The notes below the pieces were generated by a model. That model did no database searches. It was not told the DNA's origin and saw only the letters and a list, made by a program, of their open reading frames with translations. Shown in pieces: positions 26,226-39,079 of a stretch of DNA of 64,000 bases (position 1 is the stretch's first letter; each line of letters starts with the position of its first letter). Both the position numbers and the translations under genes were made by a program. Source of the stretch: Caulobacteraceae bacterium (GTDB taxonomy: Bacteria > Pseudomonadota > Alphaproteobacteria > Caulobacterales > Caulobacteraceae); NCBI GenBank assembly GCA_019695035.1, contig JAIBAU010000003.1, positions 1-64,000 of the forward strand. The letters are read 5' to 3'.

Positions 26226-27236
26226 TCACCACTGCCCGATCTTCTCGGCCTGCTCGTGGCTGATGGGATGGTGCGCGCGGGCGTGGTCCTCCTCGGCCAG
26301 CAGGCGCACGGCCTCGAGCGCCGCCATGCACCCCATGCCGGCCGCCGTAACTGCCTGCCGGTAGACATCGTCAGTGACGTCTCCTGCAGCGAAGACCCCC
26401 GTGATCGCGGTGGCCGTCGTCCCAGGCTTGACCACGAGATAGCCGCCCTCCTTGGTCTCAAGCTGCCCCGTGAACAACTCGGATGAGGGGGCGTGGCCGA
26501 TGGCGACGAAGACCCCGTCGCAGGCCAGCTCGCGGAGCTCGCCCGTCAGGGTATCCTTCAGGCGGACCCCGGTGACCGTGGTGGGCATGGCGTTGCCGAT
26601 GATTTCGTCGATCGCCGCGTTCCAGATCACCTCGACCTTGGGCTCGGCGAACAGGCGCTCCTGGAGGATCTTCTCGGCGCGGAACTCGTCGCGGCGGTGT
26701 ACGACCGTCACCTTGGACGCGAACTTCGTCAGGAACAGCGCTTCCTCAACGGCGGTATTGCCGCCCCCGACCACCACCACCTCCTTGCCGCGGTAGAAGA
26801 AGCCGTCGCAGGTTGCGCACGCCGAGACCCCGAAACCCTGGAACCTGTTCTCGCTCTCCAGCCCCAGCCACTTGGCCTGGGCGCCGGTGGAGATGATCAC
26901 CGTCTCGGCCAGGAACTCGCGTCCGGAATCGAGCTTCAGCCGGAACGGACGCCTTGACAGGTCGCAGTCGACGACGATGTCCTCGATGGTTTCTGCGCCC
27001 ATATGTTCGGCTTGGGCCCGCATCTGCTCCATCAGCCAGGGCCCCTGAATGGTCTCTGCGAAGCCCGGGTAGTTCTCGACGTCTGTCGTGATGGTCAGCT
27101 GCCCGCCGGGCTGGATGCCGGCGATGACCACGGGCTGCAGCATGGCGCGAGCGGCGTAAAGGGCGGCGGTCCAACCAGCGGGACCGGAACCGATAATGGC
27201 GACGCGGACGGAGCGGGGGGAGGCAGAGTTGGGCAT
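26226..27236 (-). CDS. trxB: Thioredoxin-disulfide reductase
   Basis: A 336-residue FAD/NADPH flavoenzyme that reduces thioredoxin. FAD motif [18 protein letters not shown] near the N-terminus; redox-active C-A-T-C-D-G-F-F-Y at about residues 146-154; NADPH motif [10 protein letters not shown]; and the C-terminal FAD contact [19 protein letters not shown]. Length is typical for low-molecular-weight bacterial TrxB. Confidence 0.97.
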   Translation of the reverse strand: MPNSASPRSVRVAIIGSGPAGWTAALYAARAMLQPVVIAGIQPGGQLTITTDVENYPGFAETIQGPWLMEQMRAQAEHMGAETIEDIVVDCDLSRRPFRLKLDSGREFLAETVIISTGAQAKWLGLESENRFQGFGVSACATCDGFFYRGKEVVVVGGGNTAVEEALFLTKFASKVTVVHRRDEFRAEKILQERLFAEPKVEVIWNAAIDEIIGNAMPTTVTGVRLKDTLTGELRELACDGVFVAIGHAPSSELFTGQLETKEGGYLVVKPGTTATAITGVFAAGDVTDDVYRQAVTAAGMGCMAALEAVRLLAEEDHARAHHPISHEQAEKIGQW

Positions 27237-27299
27237 GGGCCTATCTAGTGACGATTCCGTCGGGAGTCAGGGCAGGGGGCCGTCCATGGATCTCAAGGC

Positions 27300-28292
27300 C
27301 TACTCGATTGGGCGCGCGCGGTAACGCCGCAACACTTCCGCGGCGGCCCGGGCGGTCTCGTGGAGGGGCTTGTACGTCCAGCTCTCGAGCCGGGTGAAGG
27401 GTCGGGACGCGCCATACGCGCGCAGTTCATCGTGAAAGCGGCCGAACTTCCTGGATCCGCCGTCCATCGCGAGGATGTGCACCGGCTTGCCGGTCGAGGC
27501 CGCCTCCGCGGCCATGTTGATCGAGTCCTCGGTGACCAGGATGTGGTCGGCGCGAGCCAGGAAGGCGAAGTAGGGGTTCGGGCCGTCGCCCTCCCACACA
27601 ATTCCGGGCAACTGCTTCAGGCGGTGGGCCATCAGGTCCCGGGCGGCCGCCGGAGTGCGCCGCGAAAAGGTTGCGAGGATCGAACCGCCGCTGCGGCCGA
27701 CCTCCGCCGCAATCTCCTCGGCCATGGCGATCGCTCGCGCCGGCGCGAGGTCATGGGACTTCGACTTGCCGCCGATGAGCACCGCGACGCGCGGCTTCGG
27801 CAGGGGATCGATGGCTGCTGCAAACGCCGGAGCCTCGGCGGCCAGACGTTCAGCCGTCACCCGGTGCGGCGAACCCGTAATGGGAAAAATCGCCTCCCCC
27901 TCAACCCGATCGTGGCGGGGTGGAATGACCAGGTCGAACAGGCGGGCGGGCCACCGCGGGTCCTGCACCTGCACCACGAACGTACGGCCGCGCGACCATT
28001 TGCGGATGCACATGGCGAAGGTGACGGCGACCCTGCCGGCGCCGATCCAGATATCCGGCCAAGGCGGATCGAGGCGGTCCGACCCGGCTGCGAGCGCTTG
28101 CCTCGGCGAGAGTTGCAACGGCGCGGGCAGCAGGCGGTAGAGGCCGTTGAAGCGAAGGCGTTTGGGGACGACCTCTGCCGGGGTCAGGCGCGCAACGGCC
28201 TCCGCCAGGCCCAGGACCTGGCTTTCGATGCCGGCGCGGCCGTCCGAGACGGCCCAGAGAGTCAGCTTTTCAGGCGCCGCGCTCAGCGCCAC
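27300..28292 (-). CDS. ELM1/GtrOC1-type putative nucleoside-diphosphate-sugar epimerase family protein
   Basis: A 330-residue protein that resembles the ELM1 family (named after a plant mitochondrial fission protein). Features: N-terminal [41 protein letters not shown] and the glycosyltransferase-like [18 protein letters not shown] near the C-terminus. The last motif suggests a GT-B-like fold. The bacterial role is not established. The start overlaps the greA stop by 10 bp, so the two are probably coupled. Confidence 0.82.
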   Translation of the reverse strand: MALSAAPEKLTLWAVSDGRAGIESQVLGLAEAVARLTPAEVVPKRLRFNGLYRLLPAPLQLSPRQALAAGSDRLDPPWPDIWIGAGRVAVTFAMCIRKWSRGRTFVVQVQDPRWPARLFDLVIPPRHDRVEGEAIFPITGSPHRVTAERLAAEAPAFAAAIDPLPKPRVAVLIGGKSKSHDLAPARAIAMAEEIAAEVGRSGGSILATFSRRTPAAARDLMAHRLKQLPGIVWEGDGPNPYFAFLARADHILVTEDSINMAAEAASTGKPVHILAMDGGSRKFGRFHDELRAYGASRPFTRLESWTYKPLHETARAAAEVLRRYRARPIE

Positions 28293-28756
28293 TCGACCTT
28301 GAGAATCTCATAGGCCTTCACCCCGCCCGGGGTGTTGACCTCGACCACGTCGCCGACTTCCTTGCCGATCATGGCGCGGGCCAGCGGAGACGAGACGGAG
28401 ATCTTGCCCGCCTTCACCTCGGCTTCGTGCTCGCCGACGATCTGGTACTTGGCCTCTTCCTCGGTATCCTCGTCCACGACCTTCACGGTCGCCCCGAATT
28501 TCACCTGGCTGCCGGACAGTTTGGAGACATCGATGACCTGGGCGCGGCTGATCTTGTCTTCGATCTCGGCGATGCGGCCCTCGATCCAGCCCTGACGTTC
28601 CTTGGCGGCATGGTATTCCGCGTTCTCCGACAGATCGCCGTGGGAACGGGCTTCGCTGATCGCCGCAATCACGCTCGGGCGTTCAACGGACTTCAAACGC
28701 TTCAGTTCTTCGTCGAGGACCTTGTAGCCCTCGCCGGTCATCGGCACTTTTTCCAT
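28283..28756 (-). CDS. greA: Transcription elongation factor GreA
   Basis: A 157-residue factor that rescues backtracked RNA polymerase by stimulating transcript cleavage. The N-terminal coiled coil carries [11 protein letters not shown] and [18 protein letters not shown]; the Asp-Leu-Ser-Glu-Asn tip holds the acidic catalytic residues. The C-terminal FKBP-like domain contains [16 protein letters not shown]. Length is typical. It lies downstream of carB on the same strand, separated by a terminator. Confidence 0.96.
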   Translation of the reverse strand: MEKVPMTGEGYKVLDEELKRLKSVERPSVIAAISEARSHGDLSENAEYHAAKERQGWIEGRIAEIEDKISRAQVIDVSKLSGSQVKFGATVKVVDEDTEEEAKYQIVGEHEAEVKAGKISVSSPLARAMIGKEVGDVVEVNTPGGVKAYEILKVEWR

Positions 28757-28806
28757 GTCGCGATTAGGTCGCCAAACTCGCCCGAGTAGAGAGGATTCTA
28801 AGACGC

Positions 28807-28836
28807 AAAAGCCGACCGCGGGCGGAAGCGGTCGGC
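28807..28836 (-). terminator. Rho-independent terminator downstream of carB
   Basis: Read on the reverse strand, the 9 bp stem GCCGACCGC / GCGGTCGGC with an 8 nt loop is followed by TTTTGCG. It lies about 125 bp after the carB stop and before greA, and should separate their transcription. Confidence 0.75.
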
Positions 28837-28960
28837 GGCAGAGAGACTAAGCGCCTAAACCGAGCTTTTCAAGTCGGGGTGTGCCTCGAGGGGGGAGAGG
28901 CCGCCCCACCACGGGCCGCGCCCGGTCCGGATCGCGGACGCGCCCGGGGAATACCGGAGC

Positions 28961-32251
<3,291 letters not shown>

Positions 32252-32573
32252 TCGTACTCGCGCGCGCAGGGGCCCTCGCAGCGCTCGCGCGCCCCGGAGC
32301 CGATCGACTTGTGGGTTAAGCGGATCGTTTAGGCGGCGATTCCGGCGCGCGCAAGCACCACGGCGCGACCAATTCCTGCCGGGTGGGCAAGGGGGCGCGC
32401 GCCGCGTGCCGGCTCGGTCGGTGCGCTACTGTTCGAGGCAACGGCTCGCGGTTCGTGCGGCGCGCTCTGCGGGTGGGCCCGGTCGATCCCGGCTTCACCG
32501 CTTTTACCTCGCCCTGTCGGTAAAGGATTCTTGATCCCGTCTCCTTGTGTGGGCGCGGCCGCGACCACGCCTG
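32252..32573. other. Intergenic region upstream of carB, nothing recognised
   Basis: 322 bp between the carB start and the stop of the S41-type gene, both on the reverse strand. It should contain the carB promoter. It includes one GANTC site (GATTC near 32525) and GC-rich runs. I found no coding frame with a ribosome binding site, no RNA gene and no clear attenuator or riboswitch. Confidence 0.5.
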
Positions 32574-33923
32574 TCAGGCGCGCCACCAGGGCTTCCAGGC
32601 CCCCGCCTGACTCGCGCGCCGGAAGTAGTAGATGCGTTGTGGGGCGAACGGATCAGGTTCGCGCGCATCGGGCCTGTGCGTCAGCGCCCTTGCGATCGCG
32701 AGGTCGCGGCCGGACCTCCAGGCATCGAAAGTGTCGGGCACGGGGAGGTCCGGGAGAACCCAAGGCCGTTCGTCCTGCGGATAGCCGTCGAACCACGCCA
32801 GGGAGGAGACGATCGCAGTGACGCCGGTCGCCTCGCCCCGCAACGGGCGGGCGTCGCCGTAGTGGTTGGGCGCTCCCCCGGTAGGGCCGCCGATGAACAG
32901 GGCGTAGGTTTCCCTCTCGATCCGGTTGGTCAGGTTCTGGGCGGCGGAGAAAGTCGAGGGCGAGACGATCACGTAGAGTCCGCCGGGGCGGTTGAAGCGG
33001 GACCGTTCCAGCCCCTTGCGAAGCGGCTCGCCCAGATAGTTGTCGCCGCCCCCGTTTCGCGACAGGTCGAGGATGATGCGTTCGAATCCCGGGCGCTGCA
33101 TGACAGCGAACAGCTCCCGGGTCAGGTCCGCGAAGGTCATGCCGTCGAGGTCAGCCATGTCGTCGATCGAGACGTAGATCGCTTTCGAACGGGGGAGCGG
33201 CTTGACGTAGTTGCCCCGGCCGAAGGCGGCCGTCCAACCTTCCCGCTCAGAAGGCGTTCGCGACGCGGCGCGAAGGCCCTCTCCGGCGTCCTTGGCGTAG
33301 CGGACCGAGGCGCTGACCCTGCGTCCCTCGACTTCGGCTTCCACCTGGACCGTCTGGGCGGGGTCGGAGGCGAGATCCACCGCCTGAAGTCCGCCCGCGG
33401 ATTCCAGCAGCCGCGGACCCCAGACGTGGCCCCAGGCCGGGTTGTTGCCGGGCCAAAGTTCCGCCACGCGCCGCATCGCCTCCTGGTCCGGCGTCCCGTT
33501 GACGGCAAGGAGGCGGCCGCCCAGCAAGGGCAGGGCGGAGTCACGAGCCTTGACGACGTAGAGGCCGTCGTCGAACGCGCGGACGCCGAAGGGCGCCTTG
33601 AGGGCGAACGCGCCCCGGTTATCGTCGGGAAACGCCGTCGTGTGTCCGTCCTTGAACCACCCCAGGCCCTTCAGGACGCCGGCATAGAACGCCCCGTCGC
33701 CCAGGCGGTCGGCGCGCTCGACGAAGAGGTCCCACTGGGTGCGCCAGGCGGCGTCCGCGGCGGCTTGCCGCCCGCGCGGGTGGCCGGTTTCGGCGAAGGC
33801 GCGCAGGGCGGCCGCCTCCCGGCTGCGCGGGCCGGGGCTCGAGGGCGTCTGCGCCGTCGCCGCCGGGGCGCTTCCCGCCATACCGGCCGCGACCAGGCCT
33901 GCAAGGTTGCGTCGGCTGATCAT
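32574..33923 (-). CDS. Exported S41-type (tail-specific protease-like) protein
   Basis: A 449-residue protein whose start at 33923 opens with a twin-arginine-like signal (MISRRNLAGLVAAGMAGSAPAATA). The C-terminal half resembles the S41 peptidase core: I-I-L-D-L-S-R-N-G-G-G-D-N, then Y-V-I-V-S-P-S-T-F-S-A-A-Q-N, where the last Ser-Ala-Ala matches the position of the S41 nucleophile. No PDZ domain is obvious. A longer frame to 34118 is unlikely to be translated. The true activity is uncertain because the Lys partner cannot be placed by eye. Confidence 0.8.
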   Translation of the reverse strand: MISRRNLAGLVAAGMAGSAPAATAQTPSSPGPRSREAAALRAFAETGHPRGRQAAADAAWRTQWDLFVERADRLGDGAFYAGVLKGLGWFKDGHTTAFPDDNRGAFALKAPFGVRAFDDGLYVVKARDSALPLLGGRLLAVNGTPDQEAMRRVAELWPGNNPAWGHVWGPRLLESAGGLQAVDLASDPAQTVQVEAEVEGRRVSASVRYAKDAGEGLRAASRTPSEREGWTAAFGRGNYVKPLPRSKAIYVSIDDMADLDGMTFADLTRELFAVMQRPGFERIILDLSRNGGGDNYLGEPLRKGLERSRFNRPGGLYVIVSPSTFSAAQNLTNRIERETYALFIGGPTGGAPNHYGDARPLRGEATGVTAIVSSLAWFDGYPQDERPWVLPDLPVPDTFDAWRSGRDLAIARALTHRPDAREPDPFAPQRIYYFRRASQAGAWKPWWRA

Positions 33924-34139
33924 GCGGCGCAGCTTGGACGCCAGAGGAAGGAGTGGGCCAGTGAACTTTCGGACAGGTCTGCAAGCCGCTGCGCTCCGGA
34001 GGCGAGCTTTGGGCGGCCCCGAAATGGAAACGCTGTGGTCATTGGCCCTCCGTGATCGCGCCCGATAGCGATAGCGCGCCCGGCCCTTGTCCCGAATGGG
34101 TTGCCTGCAGGGTCGCAACCGTCGTTGCGGGAAGCGTCC

Positions 34140-34946
34140 TCAACGTCTCGGCAGGTAACGATTGGCCTCGACCACCTCGAACCCCGGGGTTTCGCCCAGG
34201 CAGCGCTTGAGCCAGTAGGCATGGCCCGCGCCAAAGAGGACCACGATGCGATCGCCGGGCTTCGATTCCTGGATGATCCGCGCGCAGATGCGGAAATTGC
34301 GCTTCGCCCATGCGCCGTTGAGGTCGGCCCCCGGCTGGATGTCGCCTTCGCCCATGCGCAGCACGCTGTTGTAGAACCCGTTGGTCCGGGCGATCTCCGC
34401 CGGGGTGTTGATGTGGTGCAGCTCGGCGCCCAGCGTGCCGCGGGCCAGCCGCTCGCTGGCGGCGTTGACCTCGGCCAGCACGGGCTCCATCACTTCTTCC
34501 AGGTAGTTGGGATGGCCGTGGCTGGCGGCGAAGGCCAGGATCGGGTCGAACGGGAAGTCGCCGTCCTGATCAGCGCCCACCACTCGCGCGCCCGACAGTT
34601 TGCCGAGGCGGAAGCCCAGCTGGACGACCTCGTTGCTGGAAGGGCCGAGACTGCCGTTCATGAACCGGGCCCAACGCTCATTGACCAGATCGGCGGGCCA
34701 TTCGGTCGCCACCACGGTCGGGTGAAAGCGGTTCAGCCCCGCGACGATGCGCTGGATCTCGACCTGTCGCTCGGGCGCGCTGACATCCGGCACGCGGATG
34801 TTGGCCATGTCCTGACCCGGATTGGAGAAGTGGAAGGTCCCCACGACCACCACCTGCACCGGGGCGGCCGGTCGCACTGCAGGCGCGGCGGCGGCGGGAA
34901 GGGCGACAGCGGCCGCAGCAAGGACGGCGAAGACGGTGGACTTCAT
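34140..34946 (-). CDS. DUF5694-type exported protein
   Basis: A 268-residue protein with a Sec signal peptide (MKSTVFAVLAAAAVALPAAAA). The mature part begins V-V-V-G-T-F-H-F-S-N-P-G-Q-D, followed by T-V-V-A-T-E-W-P-A-D and, near the end, V-L-F-G-A-G-H-A-Y-W-L-K-R. This arrangement of G-T-F-H-F, an E-containing strand and G-A-G-H matches the TraB/ChaN-like fold. The biochemical role is unknown. It has an A/G-rich leader (GGAGCCTCTCC) before the ATG. Confidence 0.78.
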   Translation of the reverse strand: MKSTVFAVLAAAAVALPAAAAPAVRPAAPVQVVVVGTFHFSNPGQDMANIRVPDVSAPERQVEIQRIVAGLNRFHPTVVATEWPADLVNERWARFMNGSLGPSSNEVVQLGFRLGKLSGARVVGADQDGDFPFDPILAFAASHGHPNYLEEVMEPVLAEVNAASERLARGTLGAELHHINTPAEIARTNGFYNSVLRMGEGDIQPGADLNGAWAKRNFRICARIIQESKPGDRIVVLFGAGHAYWLKRCLGETPGFEVVEANRYLPRR

Positions 34947-35011
34947 GGAGAGGCTCCTCAGGCGGCCCCTTCAGACCACGGCCCGACCTGCCCACGACAA
35001 TGAAATCGCCT

Positions 35012-35482
35012 TCATGAACTGCGGGAAAGATCCTGCTGGAGGGGTCCCGCAGGCCGGCGCATGATCCAGTTCGCATGCACTGACCTGACCGGGGTGGAGG
35101 GGTCAATCTCGAACCCGAAGCGTCGGTAGAAGGCGATCGCCCGGCCATTGAACTGCAGCACGGTCAACCACATCGGGCGATCCAGACCAAGCCAGCTCAT
35201 GCCGTCCAGCATCAGGGCGCGGGACACCGCCGCGCCGTGAAAGTCCGGATGCACCATGAGCCAGTCCAGTTCGTGATCGCCCGGCGCATGCCGCGTCGAG
35301 AGGACAAAGCCGGCAAGGCGGCCCTCCACGAACGCTCCAGCGATGTAGCGTTGGGGATCGGCCGCCGCCGCCACGGCTACCGGGCCGCTCATGGCCACGA
35401 TCTCGCGGTTGCGCTGAACCTGCTCCGGCGTGAGGTCGTCACGATAGTAGGTCGAGTCGGTCGCCGCCCGGGTCAGGGCCAC
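35012..35482 (-). CDS. GNAT-family N-acetyltransferase
   Basis: A protein of at least 156 residues with a GNAT fold: D-W-L-M-V-H-P-D-F-H-G-A-A-V-S-R-A-L-M as the acetyl-CoA-binding beta4-alpha3 region and L-T-V-L-Q-F-N-G-R-A-I-A-F-Y-R-R-F-G-F-E as the family C-terminal motif. A GTG at 35482 is the nearest usual start. The frame, however, is open upstream to the carA stop and reads like GNAT N-terminal sequence (V-G-P-D-D-I-V-A-L-T-R), so the true start may be upstream or use a rare codon. It is 50 bp downstream of carA and possibly co-transcribed. Substrate unknown. Confidence 0.85.
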   Translation of the reverse strand: MALTRAATDSTYYRDDLTPEQVQRNREIVAMSGPVAVAAAADPQRYIAGAFVEGRLAGFVLSTRHAPGDHELDWLMVHPDFHGAAVSRALMLDGMSWLGLDRPMWLTVLQFNGRAIAFYRRFGFEIDPSTPVRSVHANWIMRRPAGPLQQDLSRSS

Positions 35483-35535
35483 GATGTCGTCCGGCCCGAC
35501 GCGCCCAAGAAGCTCAGCGTCGCCAGACAGCTCAA

Positions 35536-36702
35536 TCAGCGCGCCTTCTCCATCAGATCGGCAAAGCGCTCGAACAGATACAGACTGTCCGTCGGGCCCG
35601 GAGAGGCTTCCGGGTGGTGCTGCACCGAGAACACCGGCCGATCCTTCAGTTCGATGCCGGCGTTGGTGCCGTCGAACAGACTGACATGAGTTTCCTGGAC
35701 CGGCTCCGGCAGGCTGTCGCGATCGACGGTAAAGCCATGATTCATTGACACGATCTCGACCTTGCCCGTCGTGAGGTCCTTTACCGGGTGGTTCGCGCCG
35801 TGGTGGCCCTGCTCCATCTTCACCGTCCGGGCGCCGAGCGCGCGGGCCAGCATCTGGTGGCCCAGGCAGATCCCGAAGACGGGTTTGCCGCTGTCCACCA
35901 GCTTCCTGATCTCGGGCACGGCGTATTCACCGGTCGCCGCCGGGTCGCCGGGACCGTTCGAGAGCAGGACGCCGTCGGGGTTGCGGGCGAGGATTTCCTC
36001 GGCCGTGGTCGTGGCCGGAACGACCGTGGCGCGGGCCCCGACGCTGGTCAGCGCGCGCAGGATGTTGCGCTTCACCCCGTAGTCGACGACCACCACCTCA
36101 AACTTCGGCTCGCCCGCCTTCGCGTAGCCCTCGGGCCAGGTCCACAGGCCCTCGTCGTAGACGAAGGGCTGCAGGCAAGAGGCGTCCTTGGCCAGATCAA
36201 GCCCGACCAGACCCTTCCACTCGCGCGCCTGGGCGACGAGCGCGTCGAGGTCGAACGCACCGTCGGGATCATGGGCCACCACCCCGTGGGGCATGCCCTT
36301 CTCGCGGATCAGCTTCGTCAGCGCCCGCGTGTCCACTCCCGCCAGCCCGACCACGCCGCGCGTCTTCATCCAGGCGTCGAGGCTGTTGTTCGCCCGCCAG
36401 TTGGCGGGCTCGGTCGGCACGTCGCGGAAGATCGCGGCCCTGGCCGAGGTCGAGGCGGCCATGCCGACCTGCTCGACGTCCTCGACGTTGACGCCCACGT
36501 TGCCGACGTGGGGGAAGGTGAAGGCGACGATCTGCTCCATGTAGGAGGGATCGGTCAGGATCTCCTGATAGCCGGTCATGGCGGTGTTGAAGCAGACCTC
36601 GCCAAGCGCCTCGCCCACCGCACCGCACCCCACGCCTTGCAGGATGGTCCCGTCGGCAAGCGCCAGCACCCCAGTGACGCCTGGCAGCAGCTTGGTCGTC
36701 AT
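35536..36702 (-). CDS. carA: Carbamoyl-phosphate synthase, small (glutaminase) subunit
   Basis: A 388-residue class I glutamine amidotransferase subunit that supplies ammonia to CarB. The N-terminal CarA-specific domain has [17 protein letters not shown]. The glutaminase triad is visible in [10 protein letters not shown] (nucleophile Cys) and H-P-E-A-S-P-G-P (His, Glu). The ATG at 36702 has AAGGAG at 7 bp spacing. Length is typical (E. coli 382). Confidence 0.97.
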   Translation of the reverse strand: MTTKLLPGVTGVLALADGTILQGVGCGAVGEALGEVCFNTAMTGYQEILTDPSYMEQIVAFTFPHVGNVGVNVEDVEQVGMAASTSARAAIFRDVPTEPANWRANNSLDAWMKTRGVVGLAGVDTRALTKLIREKGMPHGVVAHDPDGAFDLDALVAQAREWKGLVGLDLAKDASCLQPFVYDEGLWTWPEGYAKAGEPKFEVVVVDYGVKRNILRALTSVGARATVVPATTTAEEILARNPDGVLLSNGPGDPAATGEYAVPEIRKLVDSGKPVFGICLGHQMLARALGARTVKMEQGHHGANHPVKDLTTGKVEIVSMNHGFTVDRDSLPEPVQETHVSLFDGTNAGIELKDRPVFSVQHHPEASPGPTDSLYLFERFADLMEKAR

Positions 36703-36925
36703 GGCAGGGCTCCTTGGAACGGCAGGGCGGCGGGCAAACGGCGGCGTAGTTAGGCGCTCGTTGGAGTCGGGTCAACGCGCGGGCCGGTCACAGGGTCGGC
36801 ATGTCCGCGCCCCGCGCGAGTCTTCTGGTCGGGCTGGGCGGAGCCGCCCGGCTAGAGCCCGCCAATCGGTTTCACTCGTGCAGTCGCCCGGCTAGGCTGG
36901 GGCCCGGACGCCGAGGGACTTCGAG

Positions 36926-37363
36926 ATGAGCCTGTACGTCGACCCCACCCGCGAGCGCTTCGCTGTGTTCCGCGATCTGCCCAGTCCCGGGCCCATCCAG
37001 ATGCTGAATCTGATCCGCTTCCGGCCGGTCGCAGCCTACCCCGATGGTCACGAGCAGGCCGGTCAGAACCTGACCGGGGCCCAGGCCTACAGACTGTACG
37101 GCCGTTACGCCGGACCGGTGCTGCAGCGCGTGGGGGGCCGCCAGATCATCCTGGCGCGGCCGGAGCTGACCCTGATCGGCCCCGAAGAGGAGCGCTGGGA
37201 CCTCTTCTTCATCGCAGAATATCCAGGCGTCGACGCGTTCGCCGCCATGATCCGGGACGAGGAATACCGGCGGGCGGTGGTGCACCGGCAGGCGGCGGTC
37301 GAGGATTCGCGCCTGGTGCGCATGCAGCCCTCCACATCCGGCGTTCGCTTCGGCGAAGCCTGA
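36926..37363 (+). CDS. DUF1330 family protein
   Basis: A 145-residue dimeric alpha/beta-barrel-like protein. Family features: M-L-N-L-I-R-F near the N-terminus, A-Y-R-L-Y-G-R-Y-A-G-P-V-L-Q-R-V-G-G-R, and W-D-L-F-F-I-A-E-Y-P-G-V-D-A-F-A-A-M-I-R-D-E-E-Y. The function of the family is unknown. The ATG is preceded by GGGACTTCGAG. It is the first of three co-directional genes but is 38 bp from the next. Confidence 0.82.
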   Translation: MSLYVDPTRERFAVFRDLPSPGPIQMLNLIRFRPVAAYPDGHEQAGQNLTGAQAYRLYGRYAGPVLQRVGGRQIILARPELTLIGPEEERWDLFFIAEYPGVDAFAAMIRDEEYRRAVVHRQAAVEDSRLVRMQPSTSGVRFGEA

Positions 37364-37401
37364 GCGGCTTGCTCGCGCCCGCCGGGGGGCTATGAAGCCT
37401 C

Positions 37402-37656
37402 ATGCTCGAACTCCGTCCCAACTGCGAGTGCTGCGACGTGGACCTGCCGCCCGCCGCGCCCGCCATGATCTGCACCTTCGAATGCACCTTCTGCCCCGAC
37501 TGCGCCGAGAAGCAGTTCGGCGGGACCTGCCCCAACTGCGGCGGCGACCTGCAGCGGCGGCCGGTGCGGCCGGCCGGGGCGCTGGAGCGCAATCCGGCCT
37601 CCACCGAGCGGGTGACGAGGGCGCATCCGGGCTGCGCGGGCGGGAGCTTCGCCTGA
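37402..37656 (+). CDS. DUF1272 family zinc-ribbon-like protein
   Basis: An 84-residue Cys-rich protein. C-E-C-C-D-V-D-L, C-T-F-E-C-T-F-C-P-D-C-A and C-P-N-C-G-G-D-L give eight or more Cys arranged as paired knuckles, as expected for a zinc-binding domain of the DUF1272 type. The stop overlaps the start of the HAD gene (TGATG), so the two are probably coupled. Function unknown. Confidence 0.85.
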   Translation: MLELRPNCECCDVDLPPAAPAMICTFECTFCPDCAEKQFGGTCPNCGGDLQRRPVRPAGALERNPASTERVTRAHPGCAGGSFA

Positions 37657-38354
37657 TGGCCGTCACCACGGTCGGCTTCGACGCCGACGATACGCTTTGG
37701 CATAACGAGACGATCTTCCGCCTGACGCACGAGCGGTTCGCGGAACTGCTCGCCGACCGGGCGGACCCGCACCATGTCGAAGCAAGGCTCGCCGAGACCG
37801 AGAAGCGCAACCTCTCGCTCTACGGCTACGGCGTGAAGGGCTTCACGCTCTCGCTGATCGAAACGGCGATGGAGCTTTGCGACGGCGAGGCGCCCGCTCA
37901 TGTGGTGCGGGAGATCCTGGCGGCAGGCCGCGAGATGCTGGCCCATCCGGTCGAGACCCTGCCGGGCGTGGATGAGGCCCTGGCGGCGACGGCGGAGAAC
38001 TACCGACTGGTGCTGATCACCAAGGGCGACCTGTTCCACCAGGAGCGAAAGCTCGCGGCCTCGGGGCTGGGCGAGCTGTTCGCCGCCGTCGAGATCGTCA
38101 GCGAGAAGGACCCGGAGACCTACCGACGAGTCTTCGAGCGCCACGGCACGGGCGCCGCCGAGGCGGCGATGGTCGGTAATTCCATGCGTTCCGACGTGGT
38201 CGCCGCCGTTCAGGCCGGGGCCTGGGCCGCCTATGTGCCCTATCCGCTTATCTGGGCCCACGAGGCGGCCGAGGCGCCTGATCATCCGCGCTACGCCGAG
38301 CTGACGTCGATTTCGGACGTGCCCGGCTGGCTGGCGGAAATCGCGCAGCGGTAG
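37656..38354 (+). CDS. HAD-family hydrolase
   Basis: A 232-residue haloacid-dehalogenase-type phosphatase. Motif I is F-D-A-D-D-T-L-W-H (nucleophile D in D-x-D). Motif II is L-I-T-K-G-D. Motif III is E-K, in S-E-K-D-P-E-T-Y. Motif IV is G-N-S-M-R-S-D-V. A helical C1-type cap lies between motifs I and II. The ATG overlaps the DUF1272 stop. The substrate cannot be deduced. Confidence 0.92.
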   Translation: MAVTTVGFDADDTLWHNETIFRLTHERFAELLADRADPHHVEARLAETEKRNLSLYGYGVKGFTLSLIETAMELCDGEAPAHVVREILAAGREMLAHPVETLPGVDEALAATAENYRLVLITKGDLFHQERKLAASGLGELFAAVEIVSEKDPETYRRVFERHGTGAAEAAMVGNSMRSDVVAAVQAGAWAAYVPYPLIWAHEAAEAPDHPRYAELTSISDVPGWLAEIAQR

Positions 38355-38387
38355 GCGTCGGGGCTCTGCTCCTGGCGGGACCGCGGG

Positions 38388-38654
38388 TCAGGGCAGACGG
38401 GGAAGGCGGCCGCTACAGCGCATCTCGGCGGCGCGCTCCACGGCCACGGGGGCGGCGTGCAGCCAGTATTCCGCGTCGTCTTCACGCAGGGCGTTGCGGC
38501 GCTCGACGGCCCGCAGACGCCGGGCGGCGGCGTTGGCCAGAAGCCGGGCGTGCAGGGCGCGCGGACAGTCGTCAACGATGCGGGGCGAGAAGGGGGTGGC
38601 GACGCGGTCGGCCCCTTGGGGCTCGATGTCGCAGCGTTGGATCGAGATGAACAT
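38388..38654 (-). CDS. Small hypothetical protein
   Basis: An 88-residue Arg/Ala-rich frame beginning MFISIQRCDIEPQG. An upstream in-frame ATG at 38720 is possible, but that extension looks non-coding. The frame lies convergent to the HAD gene and divergent from dnaG. Ribosome binding is weak (AGCC...), so confidence is moderate. The amino acid composition, with Glu-Asp-Asp-Ala-Glu and balanced hydrophobics, suggests a real protein over a shadow. No domain recognised. Confidence 0.5.
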   Translation of the reverse strand: MFISIQRCDIEPQGADRVATPFSPRIVDDCPRALHARLLANAAARRLRAVERRNALREDDAEYWLHAAPVAVERAAEMRCSGRLPRLP

Positions 38655-39079
38655 AGGCGAGGCTTTCGAATCCCTCGGCGCCGCCGTCCGCGGGCCAGGG
38701 GCGAGATCTGCGACCGCCATCCGCGGCCGCCGACACGTGGTTAATTCACAGGGCCTGTGGATAGTTCCGGATCGCGTCAGGAAAATGTCAGTGAATCGAA
38801 TGGTTTAAGGCAAATTCCGGTCGCATTGGGTTAATGCTTCGTTAACGACACGACCCGACTGTTCCGGGCGCCCTTGTTTTCTCAGCCAAAATTCCGGACT
38901 CCGAATTAACCTAGGTTTCCAGAAGGTTAACGACTTCGCCACGATTCAACTGGACGTGATCGAGCCGCCGAAGCGGGAGCCCGCGAACCATGGGCCCCGG
39001 CAGCCGCCTCCCACAGCTATGTCGCCGCATCCTTCCCGAAGACCCTCGCGTGGCGCGTGGGGTCGGCTAAACACGAAAC
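38655..39079. promoter_or_regulatory. Regulatory region upstream of dnaG with CtrA, DnaA-like and CcrM sites
   Basis: About 425 bp, locally AT-richer than the genes around it. It holds a full CtrA box at 38831-38846, a DnaA-box-like TGTGGATAG at 38756-38764 (one mismatch from the reverse complement of TTATCCACA), and three GANTC sites: GAATC at 38793, GACTC at 38897 and GATTC at 38943. Several extra GTTAA words (38749, 38905, 38926) could be CtrA half sites. The dnaG promoter should lie here. Confidence 0.6.
38831..38846 (+). promoter_or_regulatory. CtrA-type binding site
   Basis: TTAA-N7-TTAAC with exact 7 bp spacing, the established consensus for the cell-cycle regulator CtrA of Caulobacter and relatives. 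It lies 234 bp upstream of the dnaG start. It may act on dnaG or on the divergent small gene. Confidence 0.7.
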
